DNA of 64,000 bases from Flavobacterium limi (lineage in GTDB: Bacteria; Bacteroidota; Bacteroidia; Flavobacteriales; Flavobacteriaceae). The notes under the pieces were generated by a model. That model searched no databases and was not told the DNA's origin. It was given only the letters and a program-made list of their open reading frames with translations. Location: the NCBI RefSeq assembly GCF_010645075.1, contig NZ_JAADZV010000003.1, positions 248,001-312,000 of the forward strand. Direction: 5' to 3'. Position numbers and translations under genes: made by a program. Below, piece after piece: positions 1 to 9,070 of this stretch. Numbering within the stretch: the first letter of the stretch is position 1; every line of letters starts with the position of its first letter.

Positions 1-1073
1 GATTCTTTCCTTATAGATTTTCCCATTCCTGGCCCAACACCTGTAATGGGATTATCTAAAAAAAGCTTAACTTCAGCATTCATAATTTTTTCTCTTCCCC
101 CCAGGCGATCTTTTTTCACTCTTCCTGTACCATCTTCATTTGCATAACGTTTATTAATAAGGCCCGATGTTTGCAATGAACTATAAGTCCATATTCCTCC
201 AGCCATTAAAGCAGTTAATACAAAAACTAAAGTGAATTTACTTTTACCTTTTGAATTAGAAAAATAATATAATAAAAACAACAAGCAAATAATCATTACT
301 ATACCAGTTATAACTCCGCCTCTGGAAAAAGTAACAATTGCCCTGTAACTTATAAACAATAGGAGAACACCATTCAAAATTATTTGTTTTTTTGATTTTG
401 AAAACAAAACTAATTGTGCAAAAAAAACGAACATGCCTAAACCTAAAACCGTGGAAACCTGATTAGGACCAAAACCTCCTGATGTCTCAAAATTTGATTG
501 CGTACCCGTAACAACATCCCTAACACTAGGATTGTATAAAAACAAATAAGCTGCAGTGGTTACAATAGGCAATCCCAGTGCAACTAAAACATTTTGCAAA
601 TCGGCAAATAAAATTTTCCTTTTATACATATAAATTGCAGAAACCGCAAGACAAACTGGTCCCGACAAATTAAAAACTAATAATTTTCTAACATTTGAAG
701 AAAAATCAGCATTTGAAGATGTTACCAAAATCCCAGGAATTAATAACAATAAAAAAAGCCAATACACAAAAGCATTAATAGAAAAATTACTATATATCAT
801 GCCTAAAAACATGAAAAATATCACATTTACTTTAACAAATTCATTGTTAAAATTACCCCCTGTCATTCGTAAAAAAACCTCAACACCTACCATGTAAGCT
901 GCTACCAAAAGAACTCTATTATTTTTATTTTTAGTTACATAGACAAAGTAAAAACCAACAATAGGAATTAAAAGCGCATAAATTTTCGATAAAAAAGGAA
1001 CAACAAAAACAACCAAAGCAATTAATGCATGGATTATAAGAAGATAAATATAAGACAATGAAAAATTTTTCAT
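1..1073 (-). CDS. O-antigen ligase/polymerase family membrane protein, 3' end cut by window edge
   Basis: An ATG at 1071-1073 opens 357 codons that run off the window, so the C-terminus is missing. The product is a chain of hydrophobic segments. It has the family-typical stretch GGFGPNQVSTVLG near residues 199-211 and NPITGVGPGMG near residue 345, as in WaaL/Wzy-type proteins (O-antigen ligase domain). Such inner-membrane proteins either join finished glycan to lipid A-core or polymerise repeat units; the sequence does not decide which. Its ATG shares one base with the TAA of the preceding glycosyltransferase gene (TAATG), so the two are probably translationally coupled. Family call fairly firm, role inferred. 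Confidence 0.75.
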   Translation of the reverse strand, partial: MKNFSLSYIYLLIIHALIALVVFVVPFLSKIYALLIPIVGFYFVYVTKNKNNRVLLVAAYMVGVEVFLRMTGGNFNNEFVKVNVIFFMFLGMIYSNFSINAFVYWLFLLLLIPGILVTSSNADFSSNVRKLLVFNLSGPVCLAVSAIYMYKRKILFADLQNVLVALGLPIVTTAAYLFLYNPSVRDVVTGTQSNFETSGGFGPNQVSTVLGLGMFVFFAQLVLFSKSKKQIILNGVLLLFISYRAIVTFSRGGVITGIVMIICLLFLLYYFSNSKGKSKFTLVFVLTALMAGGIWTYSSLQTSGLINKRYANEDGTGRVKKDRLGGREKIMNAEVKLFLDNPITGVGPGMGKSIRKE

Positions 1074-2149
1074 TATATGTTTTTTTTATATGCGAATATT
1101 AACTTTTCAATTACGACTTCTTCTGAATAATTTTTCATGACAGATTCGTTAAAATTATCACTTAGCTTTTTTATTAGTAAATCATTCATAATCAATTTAA
1201 GTAATTGGTCTTTCACATCATAATCCGAAGAAGGATCAAATAGTAAGCCTGTTAAACCATCTTTAATTACATATGAGCAATACCCAGCATTTGTTGAAAC
1301 TACAGCCAGATTTCCTAAAGCATATTCCAATAAGGTTACCGGAAACCCTTCTTCAGTTGAAGCTAAAATTCCAATTGATGCTTGTGATAAAATAAATTTT
1401 ATATCATTTTTTTCTCCATACAAATGGATATCATTCCCAAGTGAACAAAATTTTATAAAACTTTTAATCTCCTGAGAATAGGAATCAGAATAATCTTTAC
1501 CGATTAAATGCAAACTCCATCCTAATTCATTTAGTTTTAATTCATGAAAAGCTTTTAAAATCAAAATATGATTTTTAGGTTTTTTTAAATTCGCTAAAAA
1601 AACAATTCTTTTGCCTTCTTTACCTTTTAAAACAGTTACTTGTTCAGATACATTTTGAAAAGTTGCAAAATTTGGTATAAAAATTACGTTAGAACATTTC
1701 ATATTTTTTTTGTTCCATTCTTTTAACTGAAGATTCACAACAAAAATAGATGAAAAAAAAACAGACATTAAAATCAAAACTTTATTTTGCTTGACGGACT
1801 CTTTAGCACGAGTTCCATAATGGTCATGCCAAATAATCTTCACTTTTGGAAAAGTCAATTTTACTAAAACAGCTATAAAAAAAGAAGAACTATGTGCATG
1901 CACTATATCGACTTTGTTCTTTTTTATAAACTCCCTTAATTTAAAAACAGCTTTTACATCTATCCTTTTCTTCTTTTCCAAAAATAAATAGGGTACTTCT
2001 GAATGAATTTGATTTATCAATACTCCCTCTTTTCTGGTCGCAACTAATCCTGAAAAAGTTATTTTTTTAGCTAATGCATTGGCGTAGTTTACAGCCATAC
2101 GTTCTGCGCCACCAGCTTCAAGAGAATCTATGATTTGTATTACTTTCAT
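1073..2149 (-). CDS. GT4 family glycosyltransferase
   Basis: A 358-residue protein with GT-B architecture. The N-terminus (IDSLEAGGAERMAV) is the glycine-rich acceptor-side loop of GT4 enzymes. The C-terminal Rossmann domain carries the EX7E motif at about residues 267-275 within STEEGFPVTLLE, which binds the nucleotide-sugar donor. It is expected to be a retaining transferase at the cytoplasmic face of the inner membrane, adding one sugar to a lipid-linked glycan. It overlaps the upstream GT4 gene by four bases (ATGA) and the downstream ligase/polymerase gene by one, so it belongs to the same unit. Donor and acceptor cannot be read from the sequence. Confidence 0.85.
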   Translation of the reverse strand: MKVIQIIDSLEAGGAERMAVNYANALAKKITFSGLVATRKEGVLINQIHSEVPYLFLEKKKRIDVKAVFKLREFIKKNKVDIVHAHSSSFFIAVLVKLTFPKVKIIWHDHYGTRAKESVKQNKVLILMSVFFSSIFVVNLQLKEWNKKNMKCSNVIFIPNFATFQNVSEQVTVLKGKEGKRIVFLANLKKPKNHILILKAFHELKLNELGWSLHLIGKDYSDSYSQEIKSFIKFCSLGNDIHLYGEKNDIKFILSQASIGILASTEEGFPVTLLEYALGNLAVVSTNAGYCSYVIKDGLTGLLFDPSSDYDVKDQLLKLIMNDLLIKKLSDNFNESVMKNYSEEVVIEKLIFAYKKNI

Positions 2150-3264
2150 TTAATCAATAGCTTTTTAATTTCCAATTCAAAGACATCAGTAGTATATTGC
2201 TGCGACCAGTTACGTGCTAGTTCACTTTTAGAAAAAAATTTTTTTTCATCATCTAGTACTTTTTCAATTTGTATTATATCTTTTTCTAAATCCATCTCTA
2301 ATAAAACACCTCTGTTATTATGATCAAGCATAAAAGGCACACAGGAAACTTTTGAAGCAATAGGAACACAACCCCAAAACATTCCTTCAGCAATGGCTTT
2401 TGGCCAGCCCTCACTTTTAGATGGCAAAATTACAAAATGACTTTTCTGATAAGCTGTTTTTACAACATCCTGATTCTGATTTCCTTTCAAAATCACATGA
2501 TTCTCTAACTGATTTTCCTGAATATAACTTTCTAAAACTGGTCTTTCCGGGCCTTCGCCATATAATTCTAAAGTGACTTTACTTGTTTTTTTAATTAGCT
2601 CTTCAATTAACTTAACAGCATAAAGTGGATTTTTCCCTAAAACTAAACTCCCAACAAAAACAAAATGAATTTCGGAATTTAAACTGGTCTTTTTGATTAT
2701 TTTTTTCTCTGATTCTGAATATGTCGCAGTAAAAAAGGATTTTATATTTTTTGATTGATTTTCCCAAACTCCATAAACCAGAACTTGCATATTTTTAGTC
2801 AAAAAAGTATTGTTGAGAATGTATTTTTGCAAATTGTATGTCCATGGTTGTTTGCTTTTTGGATCCCAATTTCCGGCATATTTAGCCGTTTTGGTTTTGT
2901 GTGGAAAAAATATCTGAATAAAAGTACCTAATAGCCCCATATTGCCAGGGCATCGCAAATGAATGTGATCAGCACTTTTCATTGCGCAGAATATTTTTAG
3001 ACAAAGAACTGGAAACTTAAATAAAGATGCTGTAATACTTTTAAAATTAGTAATATTAAAATTAGGAACTTTTATGAAGTTAATTTTATCATGTTGATAG
3101 TCTATATCAATTACTGATGGATTTCTTTTAATTAAAGGTGCTACAATGGTGACCTCATCAACGTATTTTAACCAGATATTCATCTCACGTATATAAGGAG
3201 CATAACCAAAGTATTGATTGCTATCCTGAACATGATTAACGTGGGTGATTATTGTAAATTTCAT
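2146..3264 (-). CDS. GT4 family glycosyltransferase
   Basis: A 372-residue GT-B protein. The C-terminal half contains FVGSLVLGKNPLYAVKLI, a typical start of the GT4 donor domain, and the EX7E motif at about residues 285-293 (SEGWPKAIAEGM). The N-terminal acceptor domain is less conserved, as usual. Its ATG begins two bases after the stop of the short low-complexity reading frame at 3267-3476, and it overlaps the next GT4 gene by four bases. It probably adds one residue of the left-block glycan; the sugar is not predictable. Confidence 0.85.
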   Translation of the reverse strand: MKFTIITHVNHVQDSNQYFGYAPYIREMNIWLKYVDEVTIVAPLIKRNPSVIDIDYQHDKINFIKVPNFNITNFKSITASLFKFPVLCLKIFCAMKSADHIHLRCPGNMGLLGTFIQIFFPHKTKTAKYAGNWDPKSKQPWTYNLQKYILNNTFLTKNMQVLVYGVWENQSKNIKSFFTATYSESEKKIIKKTSLNSEIHFVFVGSLVLGKNPLYAVKLIEELIKKTSKVTLELYGEGPERPVLESYIQENQLENHVILKGNQNQDVVKTAYQKSHFVILPSKSEGWPKAIAEGMFWGCVPIASKVSCVPFMLDHNNRGVLLEMDLEKDIIQIEKVLDDEKKFFSKSELARNWSQQYTTDVFELEIKKLLIK

Positions 3265-3266
3265 TT

Positions 3267-3476
3267 CTATTTGATTTCGGCAATTACATAAATGGCATGA
3301 TGATACTTACCAATTAAAACTTTGACAAAAATTAAGTTATTTTTTAATCTATTCAGAATCAAAACATTTTTTTCATTTTTTTCATTTTTTTTATTTTTTT
3401 TATTTTTTTCTAAAAAAAATCCAGATGAACTGCTGTTGTGCCTGGTATAGTTCTCAAATCTTTCAAGAATTTTCAT
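3267..3476 (-). CDS. Short lysine/asparagine-rich reading frame of doubtful status
   Basis: A 69-codon frame with ATG at 3476 and a stop two bases before the next gene. Residues about 22-37 are a low-complexity run of K, N and E (EKNKKNKKNEKNEKN) encoded by near-repeats of a T-rich unit on the plus strand. I recognise no family. The tight junction with the following GT4 gene would suit a small coupled leader gene, but the 198 bases upstream hold no gene and look like decayed sequence, so this could be a relic instead. Treat as a hypothetical protein. Confidence 0.3.
   Translation of the reverse strand: MKILERFENYTRHNSSSSGFFLEKNKKNKKNEKNEKNVLILNRLKNNLIFVKVLIGKYHHAIYVIAEIK
3364..3418. repeat. 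T-rich low-complexity tract inside the short frame
   Basis: The plus strand reads as successive units of about six to eight T separated by CA or A. These are near-tandem copies rather than an exact repeat. Tracts like this are prone to polymerase slippage, which would shift the frame of the 69-codon frame that spans it. No hairpin or terminator geometry is present. Confidence 0.5.
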
Positions 3477-3674
3477 AACTGAGATTCTTATTATAATTAG
3501 ATGTCGAAAACTAATTTAAATTCACTACCAAGTTATCCTTGAACAGCTCAAAGGAATTTGAGATTATGAATTTGTTTTAATACTTCTTAAAACATAATGA
3601 GATGCTCTTTTTGAGTATTATCTGCCTGTTTCAAAATCTCCATTTAAAATTATAGCTGGCGTTTGAATCCATAC
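3477..3674. other. Longest non-coding gap on the left side; possible decayed sequence
   Basis: This 198-base stretch has no convincing gene. On the minus strand an ATG near 3641 opens a frame of only 18 codons (MEILKQADNTQKEHLIMF) before a stop. A 6-bp inverted repeat (CTCAAA, four-base spacer, TTTGAG) lies at 3547-3562. No TAnnTTTG promoter element is present. Among genes otherwise packed within a few bases of each other, the gap suggests a rearrangement scar or a lost gene, but I cannot name the source. Confidence 0.4.
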
Positions 3675-4487
3675 TTATTCTTGTATGGGTTTATCAATTT
3701 TGACATCTTCATAATTCATAAAATTTGAAGCATTATAAATTTTATTTTTTCGCTTATACAGTTGATTAAGAAAGTCTTTAACAATTTCTTTATTATGATC
3801 GCCACTTATACTTTTTCCTATACTTGCCTTTTTATTATAATACTGGTTCCCTCCAATTCCCATATCCAGGCCATAAATTTCAAGAACTTTATTTTTTCTA
3901 CAAGCTAAAACTGCAGCCAGCATTAACGTATTGAAACCTGAATTGATACTTTGATATGTAAAATTAAAATCTTCTTTCAGGCTCTCAGTTAATTCCTTAT
4001 GCAAGAGCTCTGAACTTTTGTTATACTTATAATTGGTTATCAAAAATTCTCTTTTATTTCTATGTTTTCGAAGAATATAATGCAATACTTTTTCAAACGA
4101 ATTTGAGTTTACCTTAGAATTATTATCTATTATCCAAAAAATAGTCCCCAACCATTTCTCTGATGCCATAAACGACTTCAAATATAGAGTTAAATAAAAC
4201 GGATCGTGGACAACATAGACATGAGGCATCGATTTAACAATATTAATTGAGTCATTACAACAAAAGTAAAGTGCATCTTTCTCCGGCACTATTTTTTTAG
4301 CACTTGGGCCACTTGCTACAACAACAATTTTTTTAAAATCTGCAATCTTGAAGTAATTACTTAAATCATCCAGAGAATCATAGTCTGAATAATCAAGCAT
4401 TCCTTTTTTAACAGATTTGGAATATGGCTTTAACTTATGATAAAAATAGATATAGTTCCTTTTCTTAAATAATGAAAATAAATTCAT
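3675..4487 (-). CDS. Putative GT42-like sialyltransferase / DUF115-type protein
   Basis: A 270-residue protein whose landmarks fall in the order known for GT42 sialyltransferases such as Campylobacter CstII: a GPS loop (ASGPSAKKI, about 58-66), a CN motif (FCCNDSINI, 75-83), SGFNTLMLAAVLA (183-195) followed by IYGLDM (204-209), and a late histidine in SGDHNKEI (H231) where CstII has its catalytic histidine. GT42 enzymes move a nonulosonic acid from its CMP carrier to a glycan. The neuB, neuC and neuA homologues some 9 kb upstream would supply the donor. DUF115/Maf proteins share the fold and are an alternative. The gene starts two bases after a GT2 gene. The alignment was made from memory, so the family call is moderate. 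Confidence 0.6.
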   Translation of the reverse strand: MNLFSLFKKRNYIYFYHKLKPYSKSVKKGMLDYSDYDSLDDLSNYFKIADFKKIVVVASGPSAKKIVPEKDALYFCCNDSINIVKSMPHVYVVHDPFYLTLYLKSFMASEKWLGTIFWIIDNNSKVNSNSFEKVLHYILRKHRNKREFLITNYKYNKSSELLHKELTESLKEDFNFTYQSINSGFNTLMLAAVLACRKNKVLEIYGLDMGIGGNQYYNKKASIGKSISGDHNKEIVKDFLNQLYKRKNKIYNASNFMNYEDVKIDKPIQE

Positions 4488-4489
4488 GC

Positions 4490-5494
4490 CTAATGTTTTT
4501 CTTTTGGCGGATTAAACAAAATAGAAAACCAACCATAAATCCTCCCTGCGGTTTCTGTTAATGCTTCCTTCTTTTTTTTACTATTCAAGATATTGGTAGC
4601 TCGGACAACTGTAAGAAATAGTGCGGTTAAATTCCATTTTATTCTTGCTTTTAATCTTGGTTTAGGAAAACTTACTCTCCAAACATACCATCCGTTGCGC
4701 AAAACCATTTTTCCATATTGAAATTGGTTAGGCCTCCCGTCATCATCATGAAAGTGAAATAATCTGGCTGACGTGTTAACATACAAATTTCCTACTTTAG
4801 AGACCCTAATGGTAAAATCGGCATCTTCATAAAGGCCATATCCTTCAAAGTATTCTGAGAATTTAATAGTTTCTAAAATACATTTTCTGAAGGACGAAAC
4901 GCCTCCCAAAAAAAACTCTGTCTTATAAATTTTGTTTGTAGGCGGAAAATAACTCATTGCTTTCCCGTGTCCGAAATCCGGAACAATTCCTGGGGGACTA
5001 TCGTCTAATAAACCTATTTTTTTTCTTAAAATAAATCTTTGCGAATATTTTCTTTTCCACATGTCAAAGTAAAAATACTTATAATTTATAACATCTTTAT
5101 CGACATGTCTTTCCCAGTTTGCATTGTTATTTATAATATATCCGCCCGCACCCAAAGCTTCCGGATATACTTTATAAGTATTCAATAAATTTTGAAAATA
5201 GTCCGGTTCTAAAACCGTGTCATCATCTAAGAAACAAACAATATCAATATCTTTTGCTACTTTAGAAATACCAAAATTACGTTGCTTGGTAAGTCCTCTA
5301 TTTTCATCTGAAACCAATTCGTATTTTAAATATTGAAATGAATTTTCTTTTAAAATAGTTTCTGTTTTATTGTTAGTTGATCCATCTATAATTAAAATTT
5401 CATTAGGATATAAATTTTGTCCCTGAACCGATTTTAATAATTTCAGTAGAGGTTCAGGCCGCATGTAAGTGCAAACTATGAGTGAAAATTTCAT
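4490..5494 (-). CDS. GT2 family glycosyltransferase
   Basis: A 334-residue GT-A protein. The N-terminus SLIVCTYMRPEPLLKLL is the classic GT2 nucleotide-binding strand, and the metal-binding motif is LDDD at about residues 89-92. A later FEGYGLYEDADFTIRV segment carries the conserved acidic residues of the acceptor side (ED/ExD type). The C-terminus is basic and weakly hydrophobic, consistent with peripheral membrane attachment. It overlaps the upstream GT2 gene by four bases and lies two bases before the GT42-like gene. It is expected to be an inverting transferase in glycan assembly; the sugar is unknown. Confidence 0.85.
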   Translation of the reverse strand: MKFSLIVCTYMRPEPLLKLLKSVQGQNLYPNEILIIDGSTNNKTETILKENSFQYLKYELVSDENRGLTKQRNFGISKVAKDIDIVCFLDDDTVLEPDYFQNLLNTYKVYPEALGAGGYIINNNANWERHVDKDVINYKYFYFDMWKRKYSQRFILRKKIGLLDDSPPGIVPDFGHGKAMSYFPPTNKIYKTEFFLGGVSSFRKCILETIKFSEYFEGYGLYEDADFTIRVSKVGNLYVNTSARLFHFHDDDGRPNQFQYGKMVLRNGWYVWRVSFPKPRLKARIKWNLTALFLTVVRATNILNSKKKKEALTETAGRIYGWFSILFNPPKEKH

Positions 5495-7029
5495 TTTTTA
5501 TTATTCAATTCGTTAGCCCAATATTCACTTTGTTTCCATTGTTTTTTAAAATTAAAAAAATATTTCACCAGATTTTTAATGCTCTGAATTTTGTAATACT
5601 TAAAAAACAAAATAGTCTTATATCCTCTTAACTGTTGTTTAGACAAATGCAATTGCTTATATAACATAATTGTTGGTGAAGGCTTAGGTGGAATTTTATC
5701 GCCTTGCCAGGGCAAAACAGGTTTAGACCTAAAACCACCTATTGGGGCTTTTAAATGTAAAACTCCTGGTTCTGAAAAATAAATAATATCATTTCCCTGA
5801 TTACGAAGCTGCATACCAAAATCTGCATCTTCGCCAAAACCAAACTCGAATTTCATATTAAACTTTATATTTTTTAAAGCCTGATGCTGAACAATGCTGC
5901 AACCGGAACCAAAAGTAGGCCATTGAAATACATTTTTGAAAACTATTTTTTCATTTTTTTGAAAACAATTAAAAGTGGCAGCTTTTATTCCATTTAATTT
6001 TATTTGATTCAAAGCTTTTTCCAGAAAATGATTTTCAAATCTAATATCATCATCTGCCATAAAAACCCATTCACTTTTTACTTCAAACAAAGCTAAATTC
6101 CGTGCATTACATGCACCTGCCTGATGCGTAAAAATGTGTTTTATCTCAAAGTCCCAAATTTCATTTTTAAGATAATCTAATTCTGAAATACTATTAAGAT
6201 TTGGATTCTGCTCAACAATAATAACATTTTTAGGAAGGTAAGTCTGCTGCGACAAGTCTTTTAGAACATGGTATAAATACTCCTTTCTTCCAATAGTAGG
6301 TATGATGACATCTATACTTACTAATTCGGCTACTTCTTTTATTGATTGAACATCAACTTTTTTTAACAAATTGTCTTTTAACTTTCTTTTGGAATAAAAC
6401 AATGAATAAATTAAAGGCAGCAAAGTAATTTTCTTTTCATACAAGAGAAAATTAAGAAACAACAAAAATATCCAACGCATTTTATAATGCTGTTTTACAA
6501 AACGAAATAAAATAAAATAGCTTTTTTTATGAATTTTAGTTTGATTAGTAACGCCCTTTAATAATTTGGGATCAGAATAACACAAAAGGCCATGAGGCAT
6601 TGCGAGTTTTGCCAAAGAAAGTAAAAAATAATCCAGACTATCTGAAACGTTTACATTCTCCTTCAAAGCTAGTAATACAGAGCCTTGGATACCTCCAACA
6701 AAACTACTCATCTGCCAGGTAGGATAGGTAACTTTTTTATTAAGATTTATAAAAACAGACTCTTCTATATAACCAATAGCATCTGGCAAAAATGAATTCT
6801 CAAAGGGATTATAAGAAACCATCATTTTTTGATGATGAAAAATTGAATCAAATTCATCAAAGTTTACATTTGATTTGAGATTAAAACTACACCAGATGAC
6901 TAACTCATTTGGAAAAGCGTTAGCAATTTCAAATAAAACTTTTACAGGATTTTTATCTGAAAAATTTAAATTTTGACCGGCTTTACTAACAGAAACAACT
7001 TTATTATTTTGATGATAGAGAACGATCAT
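5491..7029 (-). CDS. Two-domain GT2 glycosyltransferase with unrecognised N-terminal domain
   Basis: A 512-residue protein in two parts. Residues about 1-235 match no family I know; they include KNPVKVLFEIANAFPNELV and a hydrophobic segment near 180-200. Residues about 238-460 form a GT2 domain: VSIDVIIPTIGRKEYLYHV, the metal motif ADDD (VFMADDDIRFE) and GFGEDADFGMQL on the acceptor side. The start directly follows the stop of the GT4 gene, with no spacer. The N-terminal part could be a second degenerate transferase-like domain or an acceptor-recognition module. Transfer activity is likely from the second domain alone. Confidence 0.8.
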   Translation of the reverse strand: MIVLYHQNNKVVSVSKAGQNLNFSDKNPVKVLFEIANAFPNELVIWCSFNLKSNVNFDEFDSIFHHQKMMVSYNPFENSFLPDAIGYIEESVFINLNKKVTYPTWQMSSFVGGIQGSVLLALKENVNVSDSLDYFLLSLAKLAMPHGLLCYSDPKLLKGVTNQTKIHKKSYFILFRFVKQHYKMRWIFLLFLNFLLYEKKITLLPLIYSLFYSKRKLKDNLLKKVDVQSIKEVAELVSIDVIIPTIGRKEYLYHVLKDLSQQTYLPKNVIIVEQNPNLNSISELDYLKNEIWDFEIKHIFTHQAGACNARNLALFEVKSEWVFMADDDIRFENHFLEKALNQIKLNGIKAATFNCFQKNEKIVFKNVFQWPTFGSGCSIVQHQALKNIKFNMKFEFGFGEDADFGMQLRNQGNDIIYFSEPGVLHLKAPIGGFRSKPVLPWQGDKIPPKPSPTIMLYKQLHLSKQQLRGYKTILFFKYYKIQSIKNLVKYFFNFKKQWKQSEYWANELNNKK

Positions 7030-8199
7030 TTATTTTTGTTTTTGGCGAATTATATTTTTATAAAACGTTATATTTTGATTAGCAACCACGTGCATATCGA
7101 AACATTTTTCTACTTTATTTCTTGCAGCCTGGCCCAATTTGATACGTAATATTTCATCTTCAAGAAAATCATTAATTGCTTGTGCAAAATCTGCATGCTT
7201 TTTTGGATCTGCTAAAAAACCATTAGTTCCATGATCAATCATTTCTTTGGCCCAACCCACATTAGAAGCTACGATTGGTTTTTTCATTGCCATTGCTTCC
7301 AACCATGAAACAGGAAAAGCCTCTGCAAATGACGGGAAAACACAAATTGCAGACTGCTGAATTTTTTCTTTTATCTCAGTGTACGGAACACTACCAAAAT
7401 AGGATACATTTTGCATTGCCTGATCTGAAAACAATTGCTGCATCATTTTCCAGGTTGAATCATTTCCTGAAATAATGTCCGGAACATCCCTGCCAATTAA
7501 AATCAATCTTGCATCCGGATTATTTTCTATTACTTTATTAAAAATCAATGGCAACTCTAAAAGCCCTTTTTTTCTAATTAGACTTCCAAAATACAATATA
7601 GTTTTCTGTTTTTGATCATTTTCATTATTAGCCTGAAATAAGTTAGCATCAATAGGATTTGGAATAACGGTAAATTTCTTATCCAAACCAAAAACCAAAT
7701 TTGTTGTATCAGCTGTAAATTGGCTTACTGACAATAATCCATCTGCATTTTCCAGTGCCCTTTTTTCATGAAATTTATTAATCCATTTTACCTTGCGATT
7801 ATCCAAATAACAAAAATAGGTATCTGAACCGTGTAATCTGATGAGTAGTGGGCATGATTTTGGTTTTATAAATGAAGTTATTCCTGTCCAGTCAGGAGCT
7901 TCAACCAGATCAATATTTTTTTCAGAATGTAGTTTATCAATTGTTCTTTCTATTTTCTTCCTTGTTAAAAACCAGGATAACCCTTTAAATTTTATATTTT
8001 TTATTTGCTGAACTAGAATTCCGTTATCATTAAATGTATCGTCTTGTTTTTGACCATACACTAATATGTGTACAGAAACTCCTTTAGCTAAAAGTCCAAT
8101 TGCTAAATTTTTAATACTTGTTCCAATTCCTCCGGAGTTTCCTGTTTTAGAGTGCGGATATTCCGGAGTTAAAAAAGCTATCCTCATTCTATTTGTCAA
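7030..8199 (-). CDS. GT4 family glycosyltransferase
   Basis: A 389-residue GT-B enzyme. The N-terminus reads AFLTPEYPHSKTGNSGGIGT, the acceptor-domain glycine loop of GT4. The donor domain begins with ILYFGSLIRKKGLLELP and holds the EX7E motif in FAEAFPVSWLEAMAMKKP at about residues 290-300. The start overlaps the end of the upstream SGNH gene by 11 bases. Every GT4 hallmark is present, so activity is likely, but the donor is unknown. Confidence 0.87.
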   Translation of the reverse strand: MTNRMRIAFLTPEYPHSKTGNSGGIGTSIKNLAIGLLAKGVSVHILVYGQKQDDTFNDNGILVQQIKNIKFKGLSWFLTRKKIERTIDKLHSEKNIDLVEAPDWTGITSFIKPKSCPLLIRLHGSDTYFCYLDNRKVKWINKFHEKRALENADGLLSVSQFTADTTNLVFGLDKKFTVIPNPIDANLFQANNENDQKQKTILYFGSLIRKKGLLELPLIFNKVIENNPDARLILIGRDVPDIISGNDSTWKMMQQLFSDQAMQNVSYFGSVPYTEIKEKIQQSAICVFPSFAEAFPVSWLEAMAMKKPIVASNVGWAKEMIDHGTNGFLADPKKHADFAQAINDFLEDEILRIKLGQAARNKVEKCFDMHVVANQNITFYKNIIRQKQK

Positions 8200-9070
8200 A
8201 AAAATCTTTTAATATCTTAGCAGTAAAAATTTTAGATCCATCGTCATTCATGTGCCCACAAGAAGAAAAATATTTATTCTCGACAACTACATTTTCATAA
8301 TTATAAATTTCAGGATATGCTTTTTTTACTTTGTCAAAATAATTCATTCCTTTTACATTTTCACACATTGGTGTCATCACAGCAATAAAATTGATATTAT
8401 TAGCTCTACAGATATTTTTAATCTCTTCGTAATATTTATTTTTTGGTAAAGGGTTTAGATTGATAATATTATTTTTCATATTACCATTTTTGTGTTTTAC
8501 TAACGGATGATATCCTAAATTATCTAAAGTATTTGTTTTTTTATGTATAGCTGTAAAAAAAGTTTCTCTAAAACCAATTTTTGCATCAAATTTTATATAT
8601 CTGTAAAAAGGCACATAATACAATTCATTAAAATTTTCCTGCGTTTGAAAATGTTTTTTTATAGTTTGAGAATTATGAATATATGGCAGAAATAATGCTG
8701 CTATTCCTTCGGCCTGATGATCACTTGAAAGATTCAAATCAGCCTCTAAAATTACATTTTTAATGCTATATTTTCTTTCGATCATTAATTTCAGCAACAA
8801 AGATGCTTCAAACAAATGACCTCCACTCATTCCGTAATTAAATGTCTTTAAACCTTTATCTTCAAACATTTTTGAAACAAAATGATTATTAGCGCGAGAC
8901 GAACCTAAAATTACAACATCATAATTTTGCTGTTTTGAATTAAAAACAGTCTCAATTTTTCCTCTGTTTTTGGATTGCAAAAAAATGCAAGTGTATAATC
9001 CATCGAGAGCAATAGCAATTAACAGAATTACAATAAAAATTTTAGCTGTATAAATTAAAAAGCGTTTCAT
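8189..9070 (-). CDS. Membrane-anchored SGNH-like protein, partner of the MBOAT O-acyltransferase
   Basis: A 293-residue protein with one N-terminal membrane helix (about 7-30) and a periplasmic domain. It has a block-I-like motif ILGSSRANNHF with candidate nucleophile S57 in GSS, a central PMCENVKG segment, and a C-terminal GHMNDDGS (H273) placed like the catalytic DxxH/HxN region of SGNH esterases, DltD and AlgJ/AlgX. Such proteins accept acyl groups passed across the membrane by an MBOAT protein and place them on a polysaccharide. Its ATG shares one base with the stop of the MBOAT gene (TAATG), strongly suggesting joint function. The family call comes from motifs and context. Confidence 0.65.
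   Translation of the reverse strand: MKRFLIYTAKIFIVILLIAIALDGLYTCIFLQSKNRGKIETVFNSKQQNYDVVILGSSRANNHFVSKMFEDKGLKTFNYGMSGGHLFEASLLLKLMIERKYSIKNVILEADLNLSSDHQAEGIAALFLPYIHNSQTIKKHFQTQENFNELYYVPFYRYIKFDAKIGFRETFFTAIHKKTNTLDNLGYHPLVKHKNGNMKNNIINLNPLPKNKYYEEIKNICRANNINFIAVMTPMCENVKGMNYFDKVKKAYPEIYNYENVVVENKYFSSCGHMNDDGSKIFTAKILKDFFDK

Noticed and set aside
3619..3674. Short peptide frame in the gap as the start of a transposase
   Set aside because: Only 18 codons are open and I see no terminal repeats or further transposase motifs.
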